Source of the DNA: Oreohelix idahoensis
Lineage: Eukaryota; Mollusca; Gastropoda; Stylommatophora; Oreohelicidae
DNA: 64,000 nucleotides
Assembly: GCA_024509875.1 (NCBI GenBank)
Contig: JAMPIV010000293.1
Span: 28,501-92,500, forward strand
Direction of reading: 5' to 3'
Part shown: one piece after another, positions 1 to 8,687 of the stretch
How positions within the stretch are numbered: position 1 is the stretch's first letter
Layout: each line of letters begins with the position of its first letter
Notes under the pieces: generated by a model
Databases searched by the model: none
What the model was told of the DNA's origin: nothing
The model's input: only the letters and a program-made list of their open reading frames with translations
Translations under genes and position numbers: made by a program

Positions 1-84
1 AAAGTTTTACAATCTAGCGAGAGATTTTAAGAGGAATAAAATAATAGACAGAAGAGAACGTCGGTGAGAAGTCGTTCCACGACA

Positions 85-251
85 TTACCAACCTCTTTCT
101 TGCTGAGGAATCCACGATTTATGGCCTGAAAAAGTCTCCCAGCCGCTGCTTTTCGAGTGGCCAACTCTTCTTTGATGCCTCCCTTTCGGTCTATAATAGC
201 TCCGAGATATTTAAAGTGGTCGACCTGCTCCAGGACCTGTTCTCCCAACTT
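85..251 (-). pseudogene. RT thumb remnant of LINE copy A
   Basis: In frame beyond the TAG at 252-254, the sequence keeps the RT thumb signature HFKYLGAIID and AINRGFLSKK, as in the copy near 45.75-45.84 kb. Towards position 85 similarity ends and unrelated sequence follows, so the LINE 3' end is truncated or replaced. Confidence 0.7.
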
Positions 252-254
252 AAT

Positions 255-1439
255 CTAATGTTTTCTTTCTTCTCGTGATATCACAATGGATTTTGTTTTA
301 GAGCTGCTTAAGACCATCCCTCTCTTCTCCAGCTCTTCCTTCCAGACTTGCAGGTTGGATTGGAGATGTGCCTCTGATTTAGCAATCAGGGCAACATCAT
401 CAGCAAATGCCAGCTCCGAAATATAGACCTGTCTCATCTTCCAGTACCCTACTGAATACTTTCTTGTTATCTCCTTACATGCCTTGATGACATCGTCCAT
501 AAGGAGTATGAAGAGGTAAGGTGATAGGATATCACCTTGTCTTACACCAGTGGTGGTCCTGAACTCTTCTGACTTATGGTTTGCTGTCCTCACATAATTT
601 CTGCAAGACTTGTAGAAGCTCTGTATAGCATGAATCAGAGGTGCTGGAATATTCTTCCTTGCCACACAGTCCCAAAGTTTGCTCCAGGGGACCCTGTCAA
701 ACGCCTTTTCCAGATCTATGAAACAAAGATGGATCTCACTCTTATACTCAAGGGCCTTTTCACTCAGCTGTCTGAGTGTGAAGATTAGGTCTTGAGTACT
801 TCGGTTTGCTCGGAATCCGCACTGGACCTCATCCAATTGTGGCTCAGCTAGGATTCGGAGTCTCTGCTCTAGGATTCTAGAGTAGATTTTACCAGGGACA
901 CTGAGAAGGGATATGCCTCTATGGTTTCCACATTGTTGATTGTCACCCTTTTTGAAAATTGGTGTTATGATGGCAATCTCCCAATCCTTTGGTATGGTCT
1001 TGTTGCACCATGCTGCCTGTAGGACCTTTAAGAGTAATAGGTCGCCTGATGCTCCCATGTACTTAACCATTTCTGGTGTTATACCATCATGCCCTGCTGC
1101 TTTGCCCATCTTGATTTTCTCTAGTGCTGCCCTCAGTTCTTCCATCTTTATGTCATCTTCACCATCATTGGTTTTCTCTTCTGTGCTAGTGGTTATCATT
1201 TCTGTTGCTTCACCATGCTCACCATCCAGGAGTTCCGAGAAATATTCTTTCCATCTTTCCATTACTTCCTTCGGGGCAGTAAGCAATTTGCCTTGCTTGT
1301 CCTTTATAAATTTGAGAGGGCATTGTTTTTCCTTCCTCATGTTCTTTAGGGTCTTATAGAACAATTTCTGGTTTTCTTGTGCATCTTTTTCTAGCTTTTC
1401 TCCAAATTCTTCCCAGGACTTCTGTTTTGCTGCTAGCAC
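255..1439 (-). CDS. LINE reverse transcriptase domain
   Basis: This 394-residue RT catalytic region contains AGHDGI (about 115), the fingers motif NHRGISLL (about 172-179), FIDLEKAFD (about 240-248, first catalytic aspartate), RQGDILSP (about 300-307) and FADD (about 355-358, catalytic pair). It would copy the element RNA from the nick made by the endonuclease domain. The apparent start is not a true initiation site: the homologous copy at 44.5 kb runs in frame from the endonuclease linker. The frame stops at a TAG (252-254) where the other copy has CAG, so the thumb is cut off by a nonsense change. The copy is non-functional as it stands. Confidence 0.88.
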   Translation of the reverse strand: MLAAKQKSWEEFGEKLEKDAQENQKLFYKTLKNMRKEKQCPLKFIKDKQGKLLTAPKEVMERWKEYFSELLDGEHGEATEMITTSTEEKTNDGEDDIKMEELRAALEKIKMGKAAGHDGITPEMVKYMGASGDLLLLKVLQAAWCNKTIPKDWEIAIITPIFKKGDNQQCGNHRGISLLSVPGKIYSRILEQRLRILAEPQLDEVQCGFRANRSTQDLIFTLRQLSEKALEYKSEIHLCFIDLEKAFDRVPWSKLWDCVARKNIPAPLIHAIQSFYKSCRNYVRTANHKSEEFRTTTGVRQGDILSPYLFILLMDDVIKACKEITRKYSVGYWKMRQVYISELAFADDVALIAKSEAHLQSNLQVWKEELEKRGMVLSSSKTKSIVISREERKH

Positions 1440-2647
1440 TTTTTCTTTGCTTCTGTTCTGAGTGTCACATATTCTCTATATTTTTCCATTTGTCCTGTTG
1501 TGTTTTTAGCTCCTAAGTATTGTTTCCATGCCATTTTCTTCTCTCTTATTTTCTCTTTGACTTCCTCTGTCCACCAAGGTGTCCTCTTTCTCTTGTTCCC
1601 AAGTCGGACTTCACCGCATGCTTCTGCAGCAGCTGTCTTTATGATATCCTTGAATTTATTCCAGAGGGTTTCCAAGTCATCAGGTCGTTCTTCTGTGTTG
1701 CTCACTGCTGTAGCAATAAGCCCCTGATATCTGGTCTTAATTTCTGGCTCTCTCAGCTTGTAGGTCCTAATGCTCATTTCTCCTGCTCGTTTACTTGGTT
1801 TCTTGCGTGATGTTGGGCAGTTCCTAGGCTGAGCAACTCTTTCAGTTGTTCGTTTGATTGTTAGCAGGTAGTGATCACTTCCAATCTCTGGCCCCCTCCA
1901 GACTCTTGCATCTCGGACATATCTGAATGAGCTTCTCCGAACAATGGCATAGTCGATCACTGACTTCTCATTCTTGGTTGGTTCACATCTAGTGTATGCA
2001 TGTATGCGCTTATGGGGGAACTTTGTGTTTGTAATATTCAGATTCTGCTCACTGCAGAATCTAAGGAGTCGCTTTCCATTGTCATTGAGAGTATCTTCTC
2101 CATATCTTCCGATAACTCCACCCCATCTAGCATGGTCATTTCCAACTCTGGCATTAAAATCTCCGAGCATGATAACTTCATCTAGGCAGTCATCCACTGT
2201 CCTTTGAAGCAGCTCGAAGAATTCCTCCTTGACCTCTGCTCTCTCATCCTCATTTGGCCCATACACTATGACCAGGTTGACTATGGTTTCTCCTTCTTTT
2301 AGTTTTACAACCATAATGCGCTCCGAGACAAAGTTCCATCCCTTGATACTATCTTTTTGATTTTGGGCCACAATGCAACCCACGCCCCCTTTAGCTCTTT
2401 CAGATATGGGTACACCACTGTAGAGCAACGTGTTGCCATCGAGATCCATGACTCCTTGTCCTTTTTTCTTCGTTTCCGTTATAGCCAGGATTTCTAGTTT
2501 TGCTTTCCTCATCTCTTCCACCAGCTCCTCTTCCTTCCCATTTATACTTCTTGTGTTCCAAGTTCCATAAGTCGTAGTCCGTAGTCCGTTGCAGTTCGTC
2601 GCCTTTAGAATCAGTCCGGTTTTCTCTCTTGTATTGCTCGTAATCAT
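1433..2647 (-). CDS. LINE apurinic-like endonuclease domain
   Basis: This 404-residue ORF is the exonuclease-endonuclease-phosphatase (APE) domain that nicks target DNA for target-primed reverse transcription. Visible motifs are GTWNTRS (about 28-34), the metal-binding glutamate in AITETK (about 58), GDFNARVG (about 162-169) and the terminal SDHYLL (about 257-262). The ORF ends in a C-terminal linker with a WWTEEV motif. The frame ends at 1433, but the following RT frame begins at once and overlaps it by seven bases. The second copy near 44.58 kb shows one continuous frame here, so a base has been lost from the A-run and EN and RT were once a single ORF2. The start ATG follows a plausible 5' UTR. 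Confidence 0.88.
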   Translation of the reverse strand: MITSNTREKTGLILKATNCNGLRTTTYGTWNTRSINGKEEELVEEMRKAKLEILAITETKKKGQGVMDLDGNTLLYSGVPISERAKGGVGCIVAQNQKDSIKGWNFVSERIMVVKLKEGETIVNLVIVYGPNEDERAEVKEEFFELLQRTVDDCLDEVIMLGDFNARVGNDHARWGGVIGRYGEDTLNDNGKRLLRFCSEQNLNITNTKFPHKRIHAYTRCEPTKNEKSVIDYAIVRRSSFRYVRDARVWRGPEIGSDHYLLTIKRTTERVAQPRNCPTSRKKPSKRAGEMSIRTYKLREPEIKTRYQGLIATAVSNTEERPDDLETLWNKFKDIIKTAAAEACGEVRLGNKRKRTPWWTEEVKEKIREKKMAWKQYLGAKNTTGQMEKYREYVTLRTEAKKKC

Positions 2648-2727
2648 AGTTTAAGACAAACAGGTGATTGGCCTGTTGTGCCTTTGCATGGTGGAGGGGC
2701 TGCCTCCTTACGTCCTCATAGGTTCTT

Positions 2728-2905
2728 CATTTTATTTAACATCTGCATTGCTATGGCCAGTCTCCTTCTGACCTCTTTTGAGCAGTCTCCATTGTTGTTA
2801 ATTAATTATGGAGCCAAGATATTCAACATTTGTGACATTTTCAATTTCCTCATCATTGATGGTAATTTTTGGTTGGCATCTTGTTTTGTCAGTGGACATT
2901 ATCAT
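2728..2905 (-). pseudogene. LINE RT thumb fragment (second family)
   Basis: Read on the minus strand this stretch encodes an RT thumb with the motif [11 protein letters not shown] followed by EVRRRLAIAMQMLNKMKNL, interrupted by one stop. It differs in sequence from LINE copy A and from the plus-strand fragment beside it. It is a short dead remnant with no catalytic core. Confidence 0.65.
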
Positions 2906-3312
2906 TAAAACAGGTCAATAGATTCAAATACCTGGGCACATTAATAACAACGAATGGAAGATGCATCTCTGAAGTAAAGAGCAGAATAGCTCAGACAGAA
3001 ACAGCATTCTATAAAATGAACAGTATTTTTTGCAACGGTTCTTTGTCAATGGAAGTAAGAAAGAGAGTTCTTCAGTGTTATATAGAACCAATCCTGACGT
3101 ATGGGAGTGAGTCATGGACGGCTAGTAAACAAGTAGGGAAAGCACAGAGATGTGGTTTTACAGAAGAATGTTAAAAATACCATAGACAGCCAAAAAGAGT
3201 AATGAGGATGTCCTGAAAGAGGCCAAGGCGCAGAGAGAACTTATTTCACAACCCACTTTTTCTAGGCATGTTATGAGAAGAGGAAAGCTGGAATATATCG
3301 TAACAACAGGTA
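2906..3312 (+). pseudogene. LINE RT thumb/C-terminal fragment
   Basis: This plus-strand RT C-terminal region includes [29 protein letters not shown] and, after a frame break near 3150, a YRRMLKIP-like segment. It resembles the LINE at 56.1-57.0 kb. It lacks catalytic motifs and ends abruptly at about 3312, near the left edge of the Polinton. Confidence 0.7.
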
Positions 3313-3440
3313 AGGCCGGCCCTAGGAATTTTGCCGCCCCGTGCAATACCATACCTTGTCGCCCCAGCCCAACCTCAAATTAACCTTGTGTAGAGTTTTA
3401 GATATAAAATAACTGTCTGTAAGTGTAAGTTATCATTGTT
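3313..3440. other. junction between LINE debris and Polinton
   Basis: No gene is visible. A GC-rich stretch (GGCCGGCCCTAGG, then GCCGCCCC) resembles the ends of small DNA transposons, but I cannot define an element. No terminal inverted repeat of the Polinton is recognisable, so its left end is probably truncated here. Confidence 0.4.
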
Positions 3441-3476
3441 AGCTATGGACCCACGCTGGGTGCACCCTTTACGGCG

Positions 3477-4058
3477 TTGATTTCAGGCCCCACTGGATCT
3501 GGGAAAACTGTTTTTGTACAGCGTTTCTTACAACATATACGAGATATGGTGACACCTATCCCCGATGAAATTATATGGTATTATGGGGAATGGCAAGCTA
3601 TGTACCAAACTATGGAGGGCGTTCAGTTTATTGAAGGACTACCGGACATTGAGCAGTGGACAGGTGATAAGAAACGTTTGGTAGTTCTCGATGATTTGAT
3701 GAGCGAGACGGATGAGCGAGTAACTAATTTATTCACAAAAGGGAGTCATCACCGCAATCTAAGCGTAATATATATTGTCCAAAATTTATTTGCCAAAAAC
3801 AAAAAACACGGAACCATTAGCTTGAATTCTCATTATATAGTACTTTTCAAAAATCCACGCGATGGATCTCAGATTGTTAATCTAGCCAAACAGATGTACC
3901 CAGGTCATACTGCCTATGTCCAAGAAAGTTTTAAAGACGCGACGTCGACTCCACACGGCTATTTGCTAATCGACCTTCGTCAAGAAACACCAGACACTCT
4001 GCGACTTCGTACCCACATATTTCTACACGAACAGCAAGTCGTATACGTACCCAAGTAA
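3477..4058 (+). CDS. ATP: Polinton packaging ATPase (FtsK/A32-like)
   Basis: This 193-residue P-loop ATPase is of the type thought to pump DNA into the Polinton capsid. The Walker A motif GPTGSGKT lies at residues 4-11 and Walker B RLVVLDD at about 67-73. SHHRN (90-94) and the sensor asparagine in SVIYIVQN (about 96-103) are typical of A32-like packaging ATPases. The length is slightly below the usual 200-240. The open frame extends upstream through codons that look like the family's N-terminus. The only nearby ATG (3445) is in the +1 frame relative to it, implying one lost base near 3467. The listed start (TTG) is therefore arbitrary. The gene ends five bases before the next. Confidence 0.9.
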   Translation: MISGPTGSGKTVFVQRFLQHIRDMVTPIPDEIIWYYGEWQAMYQTMEGVQFIEGLPDIEQWTGDKKRLVVLDDLMSETDERVTNLFTKGSHHRNLSVIYIVQNLFAKNKKHGTISLNSHYIVLFKNPRDGSQIVNLAKQMYPGHTAYVQESFKDATSTPHGYLLIDLRQETPDTLRLRTHIFLHEQQVVYVPK

Positions 4059-4062
4059 CGAT

Positions 4063-4380
4063 ATGGGAGAAAAGGTAAAAAGACATGCTGATATGTTAAA
4101 GTTTCTAGGGACAGCCAAACCACCAGTCATCAAGGCTGTTATGAAAACAGCGTCACCCGGTCTGGTAGGAACACTCTGTGAATGTTGTCACAACGTATTA
4201 AAAGGTAACGTTACACTGACACCCCCTCAGAAGAGACGTATGCGTCGTTACAAAAACACCCTGCGAGCGCTTACCAAGAAGTAATTGTCGCTCAAAAGAC
4301 GAAAACAATTTTTACAAACTGGAGGATTCTTAGGTGCTCTCCTTGGACCGATACTAACTGTACTAAGAGGGTTCTTGTAG
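4063..4380 (+). pseudogene. small basic/hydrophobic Polinton protein, in-frame stop
   Basis: The frame opens at an ATG four bases after the ATPase stop and gives 73 residues with a basic segment (PPQKRRMRRYK). It reaches TAA at 4282-4284. The same frame then stays open for a further 31 codons, encoding a basic cluster KRRKQ and a glycine/leucine-rich hydrophobic tail, and ends at a TAG (4378-4380) that abuts the next ATG. A short protein with this basic plus hydrophobic tail next to the ATPase is common in Polintons and is sometimes compared with small core proteins of adenoviruses. I infer that the TAA is a nonsense change, though a real 73-residue product cannot be excluded. Confidence 0.7.
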
Positions 4381-4830
4381 ATGGCGAAGAAAATGATTTT
4401 GATGGACCCTCGTTTGTTAGAGGCTCAAAAACCTTATAGACCCCCCGATGCTCTAAGGGATAACTTGGGAGAATTGGACAGTCAAATGCAACTAGTCTTG
4501 GAACGAGAAGATCTGTCAGTGGGTGACAAAGCTAGACTATATCAGCAAACACTGCAGCGTTATTTGACTCGTCTAGAACAGTACAGTCACGTACCTCTAG
4601 GTCTCGTGGATATTAAGTCTCCACTTAACGAGTCGAGTTCGAAACTTCCCATCGAACAACCGACTCTACTTAAAGACGAGATTGTCGACAAAAAATTTTA
4701 GTCCCCACCCGAACAAGTCACACCCACTAATCGAAAAAAGGTGGTTGCCAGTAAATTGCGAGAAACATCGTCGTATTCGCTCAGAACAAGGAAAAAGACA
4801 CCAAAGTGGGAAACATGGCCAAAGAAATGA
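4381..4830 (+). pseudogene. conserved Polinton hypothetical protein, in-frame stop
   Basis: The ATG directly follows the previous stop. The first 106 residues contain MILMDPRLLE, then helical segments (LDSQMQLVLERED, ARLYQQTLQRYLTRLEQ). This N-terminal pattern is familiar from uncharacterised Polinton ORFs. TAG at 4699-4701 stops it, but the frame continues for about 42 more codons rich in K, R and T and ends at TGA 4828-4830. That overlaps the start of the integrase (ATG 4815), as intact neighbours do. I infer one ORF of about 149 codons with a nonsense change. The function is unknown; the basic tail suggests nucleic-acid or core binding. Confidence 0.65.
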
Positions 4831-5885
4831 ATAAGATTTTAAAACAACATTACTACGACCCAAAACGACCCGGGTCCTATGGCGGAATCGGCGCCTTACA
4901 ACGTAGCACCAAACTTACTAGTAAAAAAATTGAAGAGTGGTTAGGTCATCAGGATACCTACACCTTACACAAACCGGTGCGCAGAAAATTTAAACGACGG
5001 GTGACCATCTCAGGTGGTATCGACCAACAGTTCCAGGCTGATCTAATTGACTTGCGAGGTTTAAAGAAATTCAACGATGGGTTTTCCTATCTAGTAACGT
5101 GTATTGACGTATTTAGTAAATTTGCTTGGGCTGTTCCTCTAAAAAACAAGACTGGGACAGCGTTAGTAGCAGCGGTGAAGACCATTTTTACCAGTCGCAA
5201 ACCTATAAATTTTCAAACAGACAAAGGCAGTGAGTTCGTCAACAAAACATTCTTAAAGTTTCTTAAAGACGAGGGTGTCCATTTCTTCACTACGGAGAAT
5301 GAAGATACCAAGGCAGCTATTGTCGAGAGGTTTAATCGAACCCTCAAAGAAAAAACGTGGGGTTACTTTACCAAAACCAACAGTCTTCGCTACGTCGACG
5401 TGATAGACCAACTGGTCCACAACTACAACAATTCGTATCACCGGAGTATTAAGATGGCGCCGGCGGAAGTTACCCCGAGCAATCAAGAAGAGGTGTGGCA
5501 TACGTTGTATTCGACCCCTGACGTCATCGGCAGAAAAGTCTATTTTAAAGCCGGTGATCGCGTGCGGATCGCCCAAGCCAGACAAACTTTTAAAAAGGGT
5601 TATACGCCGGCGTGGACAGAAGAACTGTTTACGGTCAGCCGACTAAACCAAACAAGACCGGTCACGTACGTCCTTAAAGATGATTCGGGTGAGGAACTGA
5701 AAGGTTCTTTTTACCAAGAAGAGCTACAGCGAGTCGGTGACAAGATAGTTTATCGAATCGAGTCCATTTTGCAAGAACGGCGAGGTGTCAGGGGTGTAAA
5801 AGAGTATTTAGTCAAATGGTTCGGTTATAACTCGTCATTCAACAGCTGGATTTCCGCCAAACAACTAGCGAGATATCGAGACTGA
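4815..5885 (+). CDS. INT: Polinton retroviral-type integrase with chromodomain
   Basis: An rve-family integrase catalyses insertion of the element into host DNA. Counting from the GTG at 4806, the catalytic triad is D79 (QADLID), D139 (QTDKGSEF) and E174 (VERFNRT), with 34 residues between the last two. A beta-rich DNA-binding region follows (GDRVRIAQ, about 260). A C-terminal chromodomain (about 316-356: YRIESILQER, EYLVKWFGY, SWI) probably steers integration to particular chromatin. The ATG at 4815 was chosen over the upstream GTG. Its stop overlaps the next ATG (TGATG). The frame is intact and all catalytic residues are present, so this is one of the best-preserved genes of the element. 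Confidence 0.93.
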   Translation: MAKEMNKILKQHYYDPKRPGSYGGIGALQRSTKLTSKKIEEWLGHQDTYTLHKPVRRKFKRRVTISGGIDQQFQADLIDLRGLKKFNDGFSYLVTCIDVFSKFAWAVPLKNKTGTALVAAVKTIFTSRKPINFQTDKGSEFVNKTFLKFLKDEGVHFFTTENEDTKAAIVERFNRTLKEKTWGYFTKTNSLRYVDVIDQLVHNYNNSYHRSIKMAPAEVTPSNQEEVWHTLYSTPDVIGRKVYFKAGDRVRIAQARQTFKKGYTPAWTEELFTVSRLNQTRPVTYVLKDDSGEELKGSFYQEELQRVGDKIVYRIESILQERRGVRGVKEYLVKWFGYNSSFNSWISAKQLARYRD

Positions 5886-6150
5886 TGGAGATCGAAGAAG
5901 AAGTGAGCACCCCAGTTTTGCGGTCACCCCCTCCCAAGACCACGAGAACCTTGGTCTGGCCTTTTTTGGGAAACTAGTCCCGCGATTAGAGATCGTTTTT
6001 ATCTGTCAGATGATCGTTATATATGTCGTCATCGGGGTCTCGTTATTCAATCTCAGTCGGAGCAACGCAGAGGAACCAGACGGCAAGTTTTGGATCGCTT
6101 TAATGAGCAGTTGTCTGGGTTACATGTTACCTAACCCTAAGATAGGATGA
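5885..6150 (+). pseudogene. small membrane protein of Polinton, frame broken
   Basis: The ATG overlaps the integrase stop. The first 30 codons begin MEIEEE and end at TAG 5975-5977. The -1 frame entered at the T-run 5962-5967 is open to TGA 6148-6150. It encodes a strongly hydrophobic helix (IVFICQMIVIYVVIGVSLF) and a conserved-looking end (SCLGYMLPNPK) that overlaps the next ATG (ATGA). A short acidic head plus one transmembrane helix in this position recurs in Polintons. The switch sits on T TTT TTG in correct codon register, so either a T was lost or -1 frameshifting operates. I favour loss, since other genes here carry similar defects. Confidence 0.65.
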
Positions 6151-6905
6151 GTTTTTACGTGACTTTACCCAGCAATGCCTCGATGAAAATATACCCAAAC
6201 AATAACGCCGGTCACTTTTTCGTCAAATTGCCACAGACTATAGACTTGACTTCACGTTACGAGGTCGGTTTGGTTGAGATTCAATTTCCCAAAAGTTATT
6301 TTAACGTGTTAGAGGATGACGTATGGATACATTACTTTCCCAACAAAGAAGATGAGTCTATACTACTCACGTTACCCGCTGGTCTATACACGTCACCCGA
6401 CACGCTGATCGACGAGTTGAATCGTTTGCTTTTAGACACGGATGTGGATGAAAAAGCCCAAGTTAGATTCCATTTTAACAATAATAAGGCCACTTTGAAT
6501 CTGTATGATCCGGAGGTTGAAGTTAGAATTAGCGAGACGTTGAAACACATGTTAGGTTTTCCCACCTCGCTCGCCACAGACATCGACCCAATACTACGAG
6601 GAGAGACTGAAGTACAAATGGATAGCGATATGAAAAATGTATACGTGTACTGCGATCTCGTAGCGGCGAGACCGGTTGGAGATGCCTCTGTCCCTTTGTT
6701 ACGGATTGTTCCTATTTTGGACAGGACTACCGCTTCGGTTTTCAGGATTTACGACAAACCACACTACGTACCCCTGAGCCGTTTTTCGTTTGACGCGGTG
6801 GAAATCCTTTTAACTAACGACCAGGGTAAGACTATCCCATTCACTAGCGGAGCTTCGGTGTTGACACTCCACTTCCGAACTCACAGACGGTTTGATTTTG
6901 AATAG
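6147..6905 (+). CDS. mCP: Polinton minor capsid protein (penton, single jelly roll)
   Basis: This intact 252-residue ORF opens MSFYVTLPSN and contains a beta-rich sequence with HFFVKLPQTIDL, YEVGLVEIQFP and ALYTSP-like turns (GLYTSPDTLIDEL). That pattern is characteristic of the Polinton minor capsid/penton-base homologue. It would form the five-fold vertices of the predicted icosahedral particle, beside the double-jelly-roll major capsid protein encoded 0.5 kb downstream. The ATG overlaps the previous stop, and the stop lies three bases before the next ATG, consistent with one transcription unit. The family is known to have low sequence conservation; the assignment rests on position, length and N-terminal pattern. 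Confidence 0.85.
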   Translation: MSFYVTLPSNASMKIYPNNNAGHFFVKLPQTIDLTSRYEVGLVEIQFPKSYFNVLEDDVWIHYFPNKEDESILLTLPAGLYTSPDTLIDELNRLLLDTDVDEKAQVRFHFNNNKATLNLYDPEVEVRISETLKHMLGFPTSLATDIDPILRGETEVQMDSDMKNVYVYCDLVAARPVGDASVPLLRIVPILDRTTASVFRIYDKPHYVPLSRFSFDAVEILLTNDQGKTIPFTSGASVLTLHFRTHRRFDFE

Positions 6906-6908
6906 AAA

Positions 6909-7375
6909 ATGGTGAGACACGTACTCATCCGACGAAACCCCAAAATGTATGATGAGTTTTACTGCAACCAAGCTGGCCACGGGATGCCAGTGTTTATCGG
7001 AGGTAGAAGTCAAAGAGGACATGGTTTGGGTAGTTTTTTCGGCGGGCTCGGTCGCATGGTTCTCCCGTGGTTAAAAACTGGAGGCAAAGCTTTACTCAGA
7101 GAAGGGCTTGGCACCGGTCTACAGGTCGCCAGCGATGCGTTAGCCGGCAGAAATATTGGTGAGTCATTTCGTGAACGAGCCAAGGAATCGGTCAGCGTTT
7201 ATTACAGGGAGCCGTTGACCACCTCACCACCAACCAATCGGGTAGCGGTATTAGAAGAAAAAGAAAAACGAGAGCTGCCCCACCTGGCGAGCCGAAACGA
7301 ATAAAACGCAGTAACCGAGCTCGCCCTTCTCATTCTCACCAGAAGAAGCGACGGTACTCTGATATATTTGAATGA
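6909..7375 (+). pseudogene. glycine-rich virion protein of Polinton, frame broken
   Basis: The first about 95 residues show a conserved-looking block: QAGHGMPVF (about 21-29), QRGHGLGSFFGGLGR (35-49), then an amphipathic region (PWLKTGGKALLREGLGTG). Proteins of this kind lie between the capsid genes of Polintons and adintoviruses and are suspected membrane-active or core proteins. The zero frame ends at TAA 7302-7304. The -1 frame from about 7210 encodes a lysine/arginine-rich tail (SGSGIRRKRKTR) and closes at TGA 7373-7375, overlapping the next ATG as other genes here do. I infer a single-base loss near 7210-7235 and a normal product of about 155 residues ending in a basic tail. Confidence 0.7.
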
Positions 7376-8684
7376 TGGCGCTTATTCACCCCAACTCGTG
7401 CGAGTGTCTTCACAGTGGTCTAGATTTGTTTAGCGTACCACCAACGCAGACAGCCGTAGAAGAGGGACAATTTGTGGAGATACATCCATTGGCTGCCTTA
7501 GCCCCCGGAGCCTTGGTGGAAATTGTAATATCGGGAAACGGTGAAGAATGTCTAGATTTGTTCAACACTTTTCTACACGTGCGCGCCAAAATCCCGTTAG
7601 CTAATGGCGGCGCATTACCCGCTGACGCAGAGGTGGCCCCGATCAATTATTACCTACACAGTTTATTCTCACAAGTCGAAGTTTCCCTGAACGACACGCT
7701 GATCACACCCAGCGAGAACACCTACCCTTATAGAGCTTACCTGGAAGCCACGTTGAATTACGGGGAGGAAGCCAAACGAGGCCATCTGACAGCGGCTCTG
7801 TTTTACAAAGACACGCCAAATTTTATTACGGAAACAATTGGTGACAATAACAACGGGTTAAGACTGCGTCGACATATAGCGGCTGGTTCTCAGGACATTG
7901 ATATGATGGGTCGTTTACATTCAGATATCTTCGCTCAAGATCGTTACCTGTTAAACGGTGTGACCGTTAAAGTAAAACTCACGCCGTCTAAAGATACCTT
8001 CAACGTGCTGGGACACGACCCCACCGGTGGTTAAAAATCTATTATAACTTATGCGGCCCTGGCTGTCCGGAAAGCCAAATTAAACCCCGCCGTCTCTCTA
8101 GCCCACGAGAAAGCCTTGGTGCGAGGTAATGCCAAGTACCCTTTGAAACTAGTTGTGCTAAAAACTTTCTCTATCCCTAGAGGGATGCTATCGCACATGC
8201 AGGATAATCTATTTCTCAGTCAAACACCACACGGATCGTGATTGGCCTAGTCACTTCGACCGCTTTTAACGAGTCGTATACGTCTAATCCGTTCAATTTC
8301 GCTACCTTTGGTCTGATATATTTGAATGTCAGCGCGGACGGCAGAACAGTCAGTGGCAAGCCTTTGTCCATGGATTATGAGCACAACCAGTACGTGAGAG
8401 TCTTCTTCGGGGCGAATCTAGCTACGGGACTCGTTGGTAAAGACGCCGGCAACGATCTCGAGTATAGACATTTTAAGAATGGGTACGCCTTATACGCCTT
8501 TGATCTCACCCCCAGTCTACTGGACGGTGACCAGTTTGAGATGGCCAAGTCGGGTCCTGTCTCAGTAGAACTTAAATTCTCCGAGGTCACACCCGAACCA
8601 TTACAGGTTCTCGTCTACGCCGAGCAAGACTCGATCTTGGAGATCTCGAAATCGCGCCACGTTTTGACAGACTACACCACTTAG
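7372..8684 (+). pseudogene. MCP: Polinton major capsid protein (double jelly roll), broken
   Basis: The first ORF (7372-8034, 220 residues, DLFSVPPTQTAVEEG near the start) matches the N-terminal jelly roll of Polinton major capsid proteins. TAA at 8032-8034 interrupts it, but the frame stays open for about 66 codons (ITYAALAVRKAKLNP, PLKLVVLKTFSIP, LFLSQTPHG). The remainder continues in the -1 frame from about 8232 (VIGLVTSTAFN, NPFNFATFGL) to TAG 8682-8684. The three pieces together equal a full-length protein of about 436 residues. One nonsense change and one single-base loss therefore separate the gene from an open frame. The protein would form the capsid shell. Confidence 0.85.
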
Positions 8685-8687
8685 ACG

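Larger units (their letters stand above)
85..2710 (-). mobile_element. APE-type LINE, copy A
   Basis: A non-LTR retrotransposon reads right to left as a short 5' UTR (about 2650-2710), an endonuclease ORF, an RT ORF and an RT thumb remnant. The 3' end is lost: homology to the second copy near 45.8 kb stops at about position 85-120. The two main ORFs are separated by one lost base in an A-run near 1435, and an in-frame TAG follows at 252-254, so the copy is defective. The clade is not assigned; it belongs to the APE-endonuclease LINEs often annotated as craniofacial-development-protein-2-like. Confidence 0.85.

Noticed and set aside
4282..8034. Stop-codon reassignment explaining TAA/TAG in the Polinton frames
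   Set aside because: Neighbouring genes and other elements use TAA, TAG and TGA as normal ends with precise overlaps to the next start. Nonsense changes are simpler.
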